Source: JANPJV01 sp031425695 (GTDB lineage: Bacteria; Pseudomonadota; Gammaproteobacteria; Xanthomonadales; SZUA-5). From it: a stretch of 11,235 nt of DNA. The DNA is taken from assembly GCA_031425695.1 (NCBI GenBank), contig JANPJV010000066.1:1-11235 (forward strand). The letters run 5' to 3'. Below are positions 1-6,500 of the stretch, in pieces (positions within the stretch are counted from its first letter, which is position 1; every line of letters starts with the position of its first letter). The notes beneath the pieces are model-generated. The model saw nothing but the letters and a program-made list of their open reading frames with translations, had not been told where the DNA came from and did not search any database. The position numbers and the translations under genes are program-made.

Positions 1-48
1 GAGGGATGGGGCGGTGCTACGGCCGGCGCGGTAACGTGTCGCGCTTTT

Positions 49-114
49 GTGGGTCCGGACCTGGTCCGGACGCTTTTCATCCGACAACAGCGTCCGGACA
101 CGGTCCGGACCCAC
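49..114. repeat. GC-rich hairpin repeat, family 1 copy a
   Basis: Two 26-base arms (49-74 and 89-114) are reverse complements at 24 of 26 positions and enclose a 14-base loop. Each arm contains GTCCGGAC twice, so the arms are also internally repetitive. The loop side carries CAACAGCGTCCG at 85-96, found again exactly at 10115-10126 inside the second GC-rich hairpin, and both copies also have GTGGGTC in the left arm. This marks a dispersed REP-like family rather than a one-off terminator. It lies about 50 bases upstream of ppa and has no T-run on either side. Function is unknown. Confidence 0.75.
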
Positions 115-167
115 GCAAGCAAAGCACACGGCATACTGGCCGGCGATTTGAATAGAGGAGCCCTCCC

Positions 168-716
168 ATGGGTCTGGAACGCGTTCCGTCCGGGCGCAAT
201 GTGCCGGATGAGGTCAATGTCATCATCGAAATCCCGATGAATGCCGAGCCTGTGAAGTACGAGGTCGACAAGGAGTCGGGTGCGATCTTCGTCGACCGCG
301 TGCTGACCACGCCGATGCGTTATCCGTGCAACTACGGCTACATCCCGCGCACGCTCTCGGGCGATGGCGACCCGGCGGATGTGCTGGTGGTGATGCCGCT
401 GCCGCTCATACCCGGCTCGGTGATTCGGGTGCGGTGCATCGGCATGCTGTCGATGGAGGACGAGGCTGGCGAGGACACCAAGCTCATCGCCGTGCCAATC
501 GACAAGATCTACTCGGCGTATTCGCACATCCAGGCGCTGGAAGACATCGCCGAGCCCACGCGTGATCGCATCCGCCACTTTTTCGAGCACTACAAGGATC
601 TCGAGAAAGGCAAGTGGGTGAAAGTGCGTGGCTGGGACGGGATCGATGCGGCGCGCCGGGAAATCGTCGAGTCGGTCGAGCGCTACCAAGCTCTCGAAGT
701 GAAGCCGGGCTACTGA
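168..716 (+). CDS. ppa: Inorganic pyrophosphatase, family I
   Basis: Soluble cytoplasmic enzyme that hydrolyses pyrophosphate to two phosphates, pulling biosynthetic reactions (nucleic acids, aminoacyl-tRNA) forward. The protein is 182 residues, usual for the bacterial hexameric family I. The signature DGDPADV is at residues 66-72, with the metal-binding aspartates D66, D68 and D71. By alignment to the remembered E. coli enzyme, other active-site residues are in place: E21, K30, E32, R44, Y56 in CNYGYIP, D98 and D103 in EDEAGEDTK, K105, and Y142-K143 in HFFEHYKDLEKGKW. The start is fixed by GAGGAG at 155-160, seven bases before the ATG. An in-frame upstream extension is not supported. No key residue is missing. 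The gene stands alone: a hairpin repeat precedes it and two small hairpins separate it from trpE. Confidence 0.97.
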   Translation: MGLERVPSGRNVPDEVNVIIEIPMNAEPVKYEVDKESGAIFVDRVLTTPMRYPCNYGYIPRTLSGDGDPADVLVVMPLPLIPGSVIRVRCIGMLSMEDEAGEDTKLIAVPIDKIYSAYSHIQALEDIAEPTRDRIRHFFEHYKDLEKGKWVKVRGWDGIDAARREIVESVERYQALEVKPGY

Positions 717-723
717 GCAAGGT

Positions 724-772
724 CTGAAAACGTCCATCCATGGACGTTTCAGGCGGCACGTCCCGGTGCCGC
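724..772 (+). other. Two tandem small hairpins between ppa and trpE
   Basis: The first (724-752) pairs CTGAAA with TTTCAG and CGTCCA with TGGACG, with one bulged A at 730 and loop TCCA. The second (753-759 with 766-772) pairs GCGGCAC with GTGCCGC. Neither is followed by a T-run, so they are not classic intrinsic terminators. They may slow or end ppa transcription or lie in the trpE leader. No short Trp-rich leader peptide was seen, so there is no sign of a classic trp attenuator. Confidence 0.4.
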
Positions 773-804
773 GCGCGCCATTCGAATTCTGAAGAGGCTT
801 CCTG

Positions 805-2268
805 ATGGACATTGCAGCGTTGAAGGCAGCGGGTTACACGCGTTTCCCGGTGGTGCGCCACGTGCGCGCCGACCTGGATACGCCGCTGTCGGCCTTTCTC
901 AAGCTGGTCGATGGCCCGGATGCGTACCTGCTGGAATCGGTCGAGGGCAGCGAGACCTGGGGCCGCTATTCGATCATCGGCTTGCCCGCAGTCGAGCGCA
1001 TCGAAGTGCGCGGGCACCAGTGGTCGCGCCTGGTCGACGGTGTCTGCGTGGAGACGCGTGAGGTCGCCGATCCGCTGGCGGAAGTGCAGGCGCTGATCCA
1101 CAGCGAGCGCGTCCCCGCCGAGCCGGGTTTGCCGGCATTTGCGGGTGGCTGGGTGGGCTACTTCGGCTTCGAGACGGTCGGCTACATCGAGCCGCGGCTG
1201 GCCAATAACCTGGCGCCCGACCAGCTCGGCACGCCCGATATCGTGCTTCTGCGCACCGAGGAGCTGGCGGTATTCGACAACCGGCGCGGGCGCCTTTCCC
1301 TCATCGTGCATGCCGCCACCGACGAAGTGGGTGCGCTCGCGCGTGCGGAGCGCCGGCTGGATCGCCTGACCCATCGGCTGCGAGCACCGGCCCCGGGCTA
1401 TCCGGAAGTCTTAGATCCGGTGGCCCTCGACGAGGCCCACTTCCAGTCCGGATTCACGCGCGAGGAATTCGAGGACGCGGTGCGCCGCTGCCAGCAGCAC
1501 ATCCTCGCCGGCGACGCCTTCCAGATCGTGCTCAGCCAGCGCCTCTCGGTCGGCTTCAAGGCCCGCCCGATCGACGTCTATCGCGCGCTGCGCTCACTCA
1601 ATCCATCGCCGTACATGTTTTTCATGGACCTCGGCGACTTGCATGTCGTGGGTTCATCGCCCGAGATCCTGGTGCGGCTCAAGGGCGGCGAAGTGGTCGT
1701 GCGCCCGATCGCGGGCACGCTGCCGCGCGGCGCTACGGCCGAGGCGGACGAGGCCAACGCGCAGCGGCTGCTGAAGGATCCCAAAGAGTGCGCCGAGCAC
1801 TTGATGCTGATCGACCTGGGGCGCAACGACGTCGGCCGCGTCGCGACTCCAGGCAGCGTGCGCCTGACCGACCAGATGATCGTCGAGCGCTACTCGCACG
1901 TGATGCACATCGTCAGCCAGGTGGTGGGCAGGCTCGTGCCTGGCCTCGACATCATCGATGTGCTGCGCGCGACCTTCCCGGCCGGCACCCTCTCCGGCGC
2001 ACCGAAAGTCCGCGCCATCGAAATCATCCAGGCGCTCGAACCGGTCAAGCGCAATCTCTACGGCGGCGCCGTCGGCTACATCAACTGGCAGGGCGAAGCC
2101 GACCTCGCCATCGCCATCCGCACCGCGCTCATCAAGGACCAGACCCTGCACGTCCAGGCCGGCGCCGGCATCGTCGCCGACTCCGACCCCGCCACCGAGT
2201 GGGAGGAAACCATGAACAAGGGCCGCGCCGTGTTCAAGGCGGTGGCAGAGGCGGTGCGGGGGTTGTAA
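805..2268 (+). CDS. trpE: Anthranilate synthase component I
   Basis: Converts chorismate to anthranilate, using ammonia supplied by the glutamine amidotransferase subunit TrpG; first committed step of tryptophan synthesis, cytoplasmic. The protein is 487 residues, normal for the large subunit without a fused TrpG. The N-terminal domain (about residues 20-170) carries LLES at 42-45, the element that contacts feedback-inhibitor tryptophan in the family. The chorismate-binding domain (about 215-480) shows SSPEIL at 284-289, RPIAGT at 300-305, KECAEHLMLIDLGRND at 327-342, TFPAGTLSGAPK at 390-401 and YGGAVGY at 419-425. PIAGT, rather than the PIKGT of aminodeoxychorismate synthase, favours TrpE over PabB. 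AGAGG (793-797), seven bases before the ATG, supports the start. Unusually, no trpG, trpD or trpC follows; an inverted repeat and an opposite-strand gene come next, so the partner subunit must be encoded elsewhere. Confidence 0.96.
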   Translation: MDIAALKAAGYTRFPVVRHVRADLDTPLSAFLKLVDGPDAYLLESVEGSETWGRYSIIGLPAVERIEVRGHQWSRLVDGVCVETREVADPLAEVQALIHSERVPAEPGLPAFAGGWVGYFGFETVGYIEPRLANNLAPDQLGTPDIVLLRTEELAVFDNRRGRLSLIVHAATDEVGALARAERRLDRLTHRLRAPAPGYPEVLDPVALDEAHFQSGFTREEFEDAVRRCQQHILAGDAFQIVLSQRLSVGFKARPIDVYRALRSLNPSPYMFFMDLGDLHVVGSSPEILVRLKGGEVVVRPIAGTLPRGATAEADEANAQRLLKDPKECAEHLMLIDLGRNDVGRVATPGSVRLTDQMIVERYSHVMHIVSQVVGRLVPGLDIIDVLRATFPAGTLSGAPKVRAIEIIQALEPVKRNLYGGAVGYINWQGEADLAIAIRTALIKDQTLHVQAGAGIVADSDPATEWEETMNKGRAVFKAVAEAVRGL

Positions 2269-2278
2269 CCCTCTCACC

Positions 2279-2435
2279 CAAGATCAAAGGAATGGACGCA
2301 AAATGCGCAAAAGCGCAAAGAACGCAAAATAAAGGGGAACAGTCCGGTAGCTCGGACGGTTCGCCCTGATCTACTTTTGCGCCTTTGCGTGCTTAGCTCT
2401 TTTTGCGCCTTCTTGCGATCATTCCTTTGATCTTG
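2279..2435. repeat. Inverted-repeat element A (CGCAAA type)
   Basis: Perfect 16-base outer arms, 2279-2294 and 2420-2435, sit at the ends of a 157-base element filling the gap between convergent trpE and the cytochrome b561 gene. Between the arms are degenerate CGCAAA/GCGCAAA tracts on the left and their complements (TTTGCG, TTTTGCGCC) on the right, so the whole can fold into a long imperfect hairpin. The right end contains TTTGATCTTGATC (2426-2438), found exactly at 3356-3368 in element B. The element may act as a two-way transcription stop, but it has no clean T-run. There are no coding signs. Confidence 0.75.
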
Positions 2436-2457
2436 ATCGCGCTCTTTTCGTCCCTGG

Positions 2458-3126
2458 TCAAGCGCGCCCCCACACGCTCAGCGCCCAGACCGCGCCCGAC
2501 GCCAGGGTAAAGAGCAACGCCGCGAGCCAAAGCGGGCGCCAGCGGGCGTGCTCGCCTTCCGGTACGAGCTTGCGGCCGGTGAACATCGGTACTACCAGGT
2601 TTTCCTTGCGCCACAGGTAGTGCACGGCGACGGCGAGGACGTGGGCCGCAATCAGGATCAGCAGCAGTTGTTGGCCGAGGTGGTGCCAATCGGTCAGCCA
2701 CTCGCTGGTGTCGGTGCTCACGCGCTCGGACAACGGGCCGAAGACTTCGATCTGGTCGCTCGCGAACAGCCCGGTGATGACTTGACTGAGCGTGAGCAGC
2801 AGCAGCGCGAGAACGCCAATCGCGCCAAGCGGGTTGTGGCCGAGCGAGCCGCGTTCGTCGGGGGCGTTCCAGCTGCGCAGGTAGCGCGTCACTGCCGACG
2901 GTCCACGGACGAAATCGGCAAAGCGCGCGTGCTCGCTGCCGAACACGCCCCAGAGCAGCCGGAACAGCACCAGCGCCAGCGTCGCGTAGCCGAAGCGCAT
3001 GTGCCATTCCATGTCCAGCCAGTCGTATTCGCCGGTGGCATACAGCCCGGCGAGACACAGCACCAGACCCCAGTGCGTGATCCGCACCGGCAGATCCCAG
3101 ACGCGGACGGGGCGAAGCTCAGCCAT
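2458..3126 (-). CDS. Cytochrome b561 / hydrogenase-type cytochrome b family membrane protein
   Basis: A 222-residue integral membrane protein predicted to bind haem b and pass electrons across or within the inner membrane. Hydrophobic segments lie at about residues 17-31, 45-63, 101-122, 152-172 and 197-217. Candidate haem-ligand histidines are H18 (in RITHW), H42, H148/H149, H162 and H169 (in AAHVLAVAVHYLW). The opening VRVWDLPVRITHW and the MFTGRK segment after the fourth helix are typical of the HyaC/HupC-like cytochrome b561 superfamily. GGAGG four bases before the ATG supports the start. No hydrogenase, molybdoenzyme or c-type cytochrome gene is nearby, so the electron partner cannot be named. 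It converges on trpE across element A and has element B in its upstream region. The family call is strong; the exact role is open. Confidence 0.88.
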   Translation of the reverse strand: MAELRPVRVWDLPVRITHWGLVLCLAGLYATGEYDWLDMEWHMRFGYATLALVLFRLLWGVFGSEHARFADFVRGPSAVTRYLRSWNAPDERGSLGHNPLGAIGVLALLLLTLSQVITGLFASDQIEVFGPLSERVSTDTSEWLTDWHHLGQQLLLILIAAHVLAVAVHYLWRKENLVVPMFTGRKLVPEGEHARWRPLWLAALLFTLASGAVWALSVWGRA

Positions 3127-3169
3127 TTTGCCTCCAGACTATCGGCATGGCGTGCCGCGCCTGCCGGAA

Positions 3170-3362
3170 GATCAAAATCAAAGCATCCACAGATTTACGC
3201 AGATAGAAGCAAAGAAGAAGCGGGATAAGAGCAGATTAGAAGCGATTAGATCCTGGTTTCCTCCAGGCTCGCGGACGCGGTGAAGTTGACCCCATCGGAA
3301 GCTTTAATCAGCTCTTATCTGCTTTTCATCTGCGTAAATCTGTGGATGCTTTGAGTTTGATC
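3170..3362. repeat. Inverted-repeat element B (CACAGATTTACGCAGAT type)
   Basis: Arms of 35 bases (3170-3204 and 3328-3362) are complementary at 34 of 35 positions. A second inner pair, 3224-3238 with 3305-3319, is complementary at 14 of 15. The whole 193-base unit can form one long hairpin with a roughly 65-base middle section, which itself holds CCTGG/CCAGG. The core ATCCACAGATTT plus CGCAGAT recurs in element C. The right edge runs on with TTTGATCTTGATC, shared with element A. It fills the gap between the start of the cytochrome b561 gene and the end of murD2, both leftward. Confidence 0.85.
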
Positions 3363-3393
3363 TTGATCTTGATCCGAGTGCGCCAGGGCGCCC

Positions 3394-4794
3394 TCACTGC
3401 CCCATCCCCTCGATCCCATCGTCGCCAACTTCAAACCCGGCCAGCCGCGCGAATTCGCGGCCGCGTTCGGCGTAGTCCTTGAACTGGTCGAAGCTCGGTG
3501 CGCCGGGGGAGAGCAGGACGGCGCCGCCGCTCGGGACCAGGCGTTTGGCGGACGCCACGGCTTCGGGCAGGTCGGCCGCAGCGGCGAGCCCGGGACGCTG
3601 CTCCGGCGGCATGCTTCGGATCTGCGCTTGCAGTTGTTCGAAGATGCGCGGTCCATTCTGGCCAACGGTGACGATTCCCGCGGGTGGCTCGGTACCGACG
3701 GTGCGCACGAAATTATCCCAGGCGAGGCCGCGATCGTAGCCGCCGACAATCACCACGGTCGGGCGTGGCGCCAGGCTGCGCAGCGCGGCAATGGTTGCCT
3801 CCGGAGTGGTCGCGATGCTGTCGTCGATGAACGCCACGCCCTGGCGTTCGCCGAGCCGCGTGAGCCGGTGTGGCAATGGCTTGAAGTCGCGCACGGCGTC
3901 GAGCAGCCCGCGCGGATCCTGTCCAAAGGCCTCGACCATGGTGAAGGCGGCGGCGGCGTTGCTGGCGTTGTGGGCGCCGGTCAGGGCCAGCCCAGCCAGA
4001 TCGATCACGCGGTCACTGCCGTGCCACACCTCGTTGCCGCGGGCGTGCCAGAACTCCGGATGGTTGAACAGCGCGCGCCGTTCGATATGCGCGGTGTGCT
4101 CCATCAGCCGTGCGTCGGCCGCATTCAGCACGGCGAGATCGGCGGTGCCGTTGGCGCAGATCCGCAGTTTGTCACGGTAATAGCTGGCCTCGTCACCGTG
4201 CCAGTCGAGATGCTCGGGGGACATGTTGAGCACCGTCGCGATCGCGGGATGACCCTCGAAATCGGCCGCCTGGTAGCTCGACAGCTCGATGACCCAGTAG
4301 TCCGGATCCGGCTCCGGGTCCATCACGTCGAGCAACGGCAGGCCGATGTTGCCGGCGAGCAACGTGCGCGCGCCGCTCTTGCGCAGCAGCGCCGCCGTCA
4401 GCGCGCTGGTGGTGCTCTTGCCCTTGGTCCCGGTGATGGCGATGGTCTTGTCCGAGCGGTGATAGGCGAACCACAGCGCCGTGCCCGAGATAAAGCGGGT
4501 GCCGCGAAAGTGCGCCCACTCCATCGCCTTCGCATGCTTGTACGGACTGATCCCGGGCGACTTGATGATGATCTGGTACGGCCCGAAGGTGCCCGGCGAC
4601 GGCTCCGTCGTGACCACTTCGAGCAAGGGGTTGTCGCCAAAATCCCACAGGGTCGCCTCTTCTGGCGTCAGGATCAGCCCGATCTTCTTCTCGGGAAACA
4701 TCCGCTGCAGAAACCGCAACGCCGCCTGCCCCTCGCGACCGTAGCCCCAGATCGCCACCTTGCGCAGGATGAAAGACTCGACGCTGACGTACAT
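3394..4794 (-). CDS. murD2: MurD2-type Mur ligase: UDP-MurNAc-L-alanine--L-glutamate ligase
   Basis: ATP-dependent cytoplasmic ligase of the Mur family, 466 residues. It should add glutamate to UDP-MurNAc-L-Ala in peptidoglycan precursor synthesis. Seen: an N-terminal Rossmann-like region with WGYGREG (16-22), the ATP P-loop TGTKGKST (121-128), ELSSYQ (170-175), NMSPEHLDWHG (190-200), the probable carbamylated lysine K209, GAHNASNA (273-280), PHRL (308-311) and LLSPGAPSFDQFK (427-439). Two places differ from the remembered canonical MurD: DSKATN is replaced by DSIATT (325-330), and the D-Glu-contacting lysine of GGDGK is R355 in GGYDRG. With murL as the next gene upstream, this suggests the MurD2 class, which uses L-Glu (described in Xanthomonas oryzae). 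The ATG at 4794 was chosen because the fold begins right after it. A TTG at 4872 would add 26 unconserved-looking residues. AAAGG lies about 14 bases upstream, a weak site. Ordinary MurD with D-Glu remains possible. Confidence 0.87.
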   Translation of the reverse strand: MYVSVESFILRKVAIWGYGREGQAALRFLQRMFPEKKIGLILTPEEATLWDFGDNPLLEVVTTEPSPGTFGPYQIIIKSPGISPYKHAKAMEWAHFRGTRFISGTALWFAYHRSDKTIAITGTKGKSTTSALTAALLRKSGARTLLAGNIGLPLLDVMDPEPDPDYWVIELSSYQAADFEGHPAIATVLNMSPEHLDWHGDEASYYRDKLRICANGTADLAVLNAADARLMEHTAHIERRALFNHPEFWHARGNEVWHGSDRVIDLAGLALTGAHNASNAAAAFTMVEAFGQDPRGLLDAVRDFKPLPHRLTRLGERQGVAFIDDSIATTPEATIAALRSLAPRPTVVIVGGYDRGLAWDNFVRTVGTEPPAGIVTVGQNGPRIFEQLQAQIRSMPPEQRPGLAAAADLPEAVASAKRLVPSGGAVLLSPGAPSFDQFKDYAERGREFARLAGFEVGDDGIEGMGQ

Positions 4795-4799
4795 GAGAT

Positions 4800-4856
4800 C
4801 GGGTGAACCTTTGAAGTTGAACGCATGATGGGGGCGCGCGCGGCAGAATTCACCCG
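4800..4856 (-). promoter_or_regulatory. Possible leader hairpin before murD2
   Basis: CGGGTGAA at 4800-4807 and TTCACCCG at 4849-4856 form an 8-base inverted repeat 41 bases apart, just upstream of the murD2 ATG. Read leftward, the second arm lies between the AAAGG ribosome-binding sequence and the ATG. If folded in mRNA it would cover the translation start. This is only a pairing possibility; 8 bases can occur by chance. Confidence 0.25.
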
Positions 4857-4880
4857 GGACCGATGAGAGCAAAAAGATTC

Positions 4881-5042
4881 ATCCACAGATTTCGCAGATT
4901 TACTCAGATAGTCTTAGGTAGTCCCTTGTGCCTTCGCAGGGCTCAGCGGCGCTGTGGTCGAGCGAAGCGCGCAGAGCGCGCAGAACGGCCTACATTTCGA
5001 CATTCGGCTCTTAATCTGCGCAAATCTGCGAAATCTGTGGAT
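4881..5042. repeat. Inverted-repeat element C (CACAGATTTCGCAGATT type)
   Basis: Perfect 20-base arms, 4881-4900 and 5023-5042, flank a 122-base middle. The arms share ATCCACAGATTT plus CGCAGAT with element B, and the inner right side (GCTCTTAATCTGCGC at 5007-5021) resembles the inner right side of B. The middle is partly different and includes a GCGCGCAGAGCGCGC tract at 4968-4982. The element sits in the 263-base gap between murL and murD2, two leftward genes expected to act together. Confidence 0.8.
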
Positions 5043-5057
5043 AAAAGGCTCTTGCTT

Positions 5058-6383
5058 TCACAGCAAGCCCGCCATCCCCTCTGGCAGCCGATGCTCGTCC
5101 GAAGGCACGAGCAGTGGCGCGAGTTCCAGGCCCGCGCTTCCTATTGTCGGTAACACCTCGTCGGCGAAGCGGCGGACGATGGCGTCTTCGCGCCAGACGG
5201 CACGCTCGCTCAATGACTTCAGCGCGGCACGGGATTCGCGGGCTTCGCCCACGCACTCGAAGGGTTTGTGCGCGCCGTACTCGATCAGCGCGTCGAACCC
5301 GGGGACCAGCTCCGGCTCGTCGAGGAGATTACGGCCAAAGATCGCCAGCAGCGCCGGCTTGCTCATGAATGGCGCCAGGGCGAGAAACACGAAGTGGCAT
5401 TTCGGGCATTGCCCGCACCAGCGCTGCGACGGGCGCTCGCCGCGAATGCGGAAGTTGCGGTTGCAGCTCGAGAACAGCGGGTGGTAGCGGGTCAGGCGGG
5501 CGAAGCGCTCGGTGACCCCGAGCTCGGACAAGGGACGCAGCAAGGAGTAATAGCGCAAGTCGGCGGCGACGTACTCACGCAGGTAGTCGTCGAAGAGTGT
5601 CTCGAAGCGCAGCCCCTTGCTCCACTGATGATTGATGTCGAAACCGTCGTGGTTGAGATTGCCAACGCTCGCCGACGCCTCGTTCGAAAACACGATCGCG
5701 TCGAAGCCGTAGAGCAGCGCGGCCAGCACCAGGATGGCCGAGTTGATCGCGGTGACCGGAATGTGGCCGTTCCAGGCACCACGCGCATTGAGTTCGAACA
5801 GCTCGGGTGCGAGCGTGCGCTCGATGTTGAGCAAGGGCGCGCCAGTCGCCTCTGCGCACGCTCGGATCAGCTCGGAGCGGCCGATCCAGGTGACGGTAAT
5901 CGGCATCCCCGCACACTTCAAGCTCTCGATACTGACCAGTGAATCCTTGCCGCCGCCAATCGGCACCAGCGCGCGCCTCGGCAGGCCGAGCGATTGCGCG
6001 GGCTCACTGTCGCCACCGCTGGGGAAACGAATGCGCCCGCGCAGGTCGAGCCCGTTTTGATGAGCGAATTCACCCAGGCCATAAAGATAAATCTCGTCGA
6101 GCAGGGCAGCCAGGCGCGGCGGCAGCGACCCGTTGGCGCGCTCGATGCGCGCGGGCACCGCCGCCTTGAAATAACTGACGCCCGCAATCCCATGGACGAG
6201 ATCGAGCGCGCGCTCAAAGGCCTCCGCGCGCTCGGGCGCGAGTACCGGCGCATCCGGGAAGCGCAAGATCTCGACCATGACGGGACCATCGTCGAAGGCA
6301 TATTCAAGGCGCACTTCGCCCTGCGCGTAGGAGCGCTCGAGCAGCCGGAACACCTTCACCTGATCACGTTGCCATTCGCTCAT
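5058..6383 (-). CDS. murL: MurL: UDP-MurNAc-L-Ala-L-Glu epimerase
   Basis: Predicted cytoplasmic enzyme that epimerises the terminal L-Glu of UDP-MurNAc-L-Ala-L-Glu to D-Glu in an ATP-dependent reaction, replacing the need for glutamate racemase. The protein is 441 residues, close to the roughly 450 of the described family. Visible motifs: a PP-loop-like nucleotide site PIGGGKDS (141-148), NEASASVGNLNHDG (234-247), HQWSKGLRFE (252-261), SCNRNF (306-311) and a cysteine cluster CGQCPKC (323-329). The start ATG at 6383 has AGGA eight bases upstream; a 30-residue upstream extension would translate through a palindrome and looks non-coding. It lies between lysAC and murD2 on the same strand. Identification rests on overall resemblance and on the neighbouring Mur ligase. 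Without those, it would read only as a PP-loop-like ATP-using protein. Confidence 0.88.
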   Translation of the reverse strand: MSEWQRDQVKVFRLLERSYAQGEVRLEYAFDDGPVMVEILRFPDAPVLAPERAEAFERALDLVHGIAGVSYFKAAVPARIERANGSLPPRLAALLDEIYLYGLGEFAHQNGLDLRGRIRFPSGGDSEPAQSLGLPRRALVPIGGGKDSLVSIESLKCAGMPITVTWIGRSELIRACAEATGAPLLNIERTLAPELFELNARGAWNGHIPVTAINSAILVLAALLYGFDAIVFSNEASASVGNLNHDGFDINHQWSKGLRFETLFDDYLREYVAADLRYYSLLRPLSELGVTERFARLTRYHPLFSSCNRNFRIRGERPSQRWCGQCPKCHFVFLALAPFMSKPALLAIFGRNLLDEPELVPGFDALIEYGAHKPFECVGEARESRAALKSLSERAVWREDAIVRRFADEVLPTIGSAGLELAPLLVPSDEHRLPEGMAGLL

Positions 6384-6410
6384 GTTCCATTTCCTAGAAC
6401 CGACGCGTGC

Positions 6411-6432
6411 TGTGGCACATGGATGTGCCACA
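6411..6432. promoter_or_regulatory. Perfect palindrome upstream of murL
   Basis: TGTGGCACAT (6411-6420) and ATGTGCCACA (6423-6432) are exact reverse complements separated by GG. The palindrome lies 27 bases before the murL ATG and just upstream of its ribosome-binding site. There is no T-run on the leftward side, so it does not look like a leftward intrinsic terminator. It could be an operator for a dimeric regulator or an mRNA hairpin. The spacing does not fit a CRP/Clp site. Confidence 0.5.
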
Positions 6433-6464
6433 CATTTTCGATGACGCCAGTCATTGAAAATGAA

Positions 6465-6494
6465 GCGAAACAAAAATCACACCTTTTGTTTCGC
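6465..6494 (-). terminator. AT-rich hairpin after lysAC, possible second terminator
   Basis: GCGAAACAAAA (6465-6475) and TTTTGTTTCGC (6484-6494) pair perfectly over 11 bases around an 8-base loop. In the leftward direction the hairpin is followed by a T-containing stretch (TTCATTTTCA). The stem is AT-rich, so it is weaker than a typical terminator. It lies about 40 bases past the lysAC stop and may back up the first hairpin. Confidence 0.4.
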
Positions 6495-6500
6495 GTCTCT

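Noticed and set aside
484..1374. Long open frame (296 codons) on the minus strand across ppa and trpE
   Set aside because: It is antisense to two strongly recognised genes, has no family resemblance, and long antisense frames are common in GC-rich DNA.
805..2268. Aminodeoxychorismate synthase (PabB) instead of TrpE
   Set aside because: The PIAGT motif and the N-terminal LLES element favour anthranilate synthase; PabB normally has PIKGT.
3628..4806. Open frame of 392 codons on the plus strand across murD2
   Set aside because: It is opposite the clear Mur ligase and its translation is Arg/Gly/Ala-rich without recognisable motifs.
4795..4872. N-terminal extension of murD2 from a TTG at 4872
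   Set aside because: The added 26 residues show no Mur-ligase features, and the leader lies next to repeat element C.
2279..5042. A degenerate CRISPR array, suggested by recurring short motifs
   Set aside because: The repeats are inverted, not direct, are irregularly spaced and are divided among three intergenic gaps; no cas gene is present.
6411..6432. CRP/Clp binding site before murL
   Set aside because: The half-sites TGTGG and CCACA are 12 bases apart; the CRP/Clp pattern needs TGTGA and TCACA separated by six.
6384..6473. N-terminal extension of murL by 30 residues
   Set aside because: It would translate through the perfect palindrome at 6411-6432, while the ATG at 6383 has a good ribosome-binding sequence.
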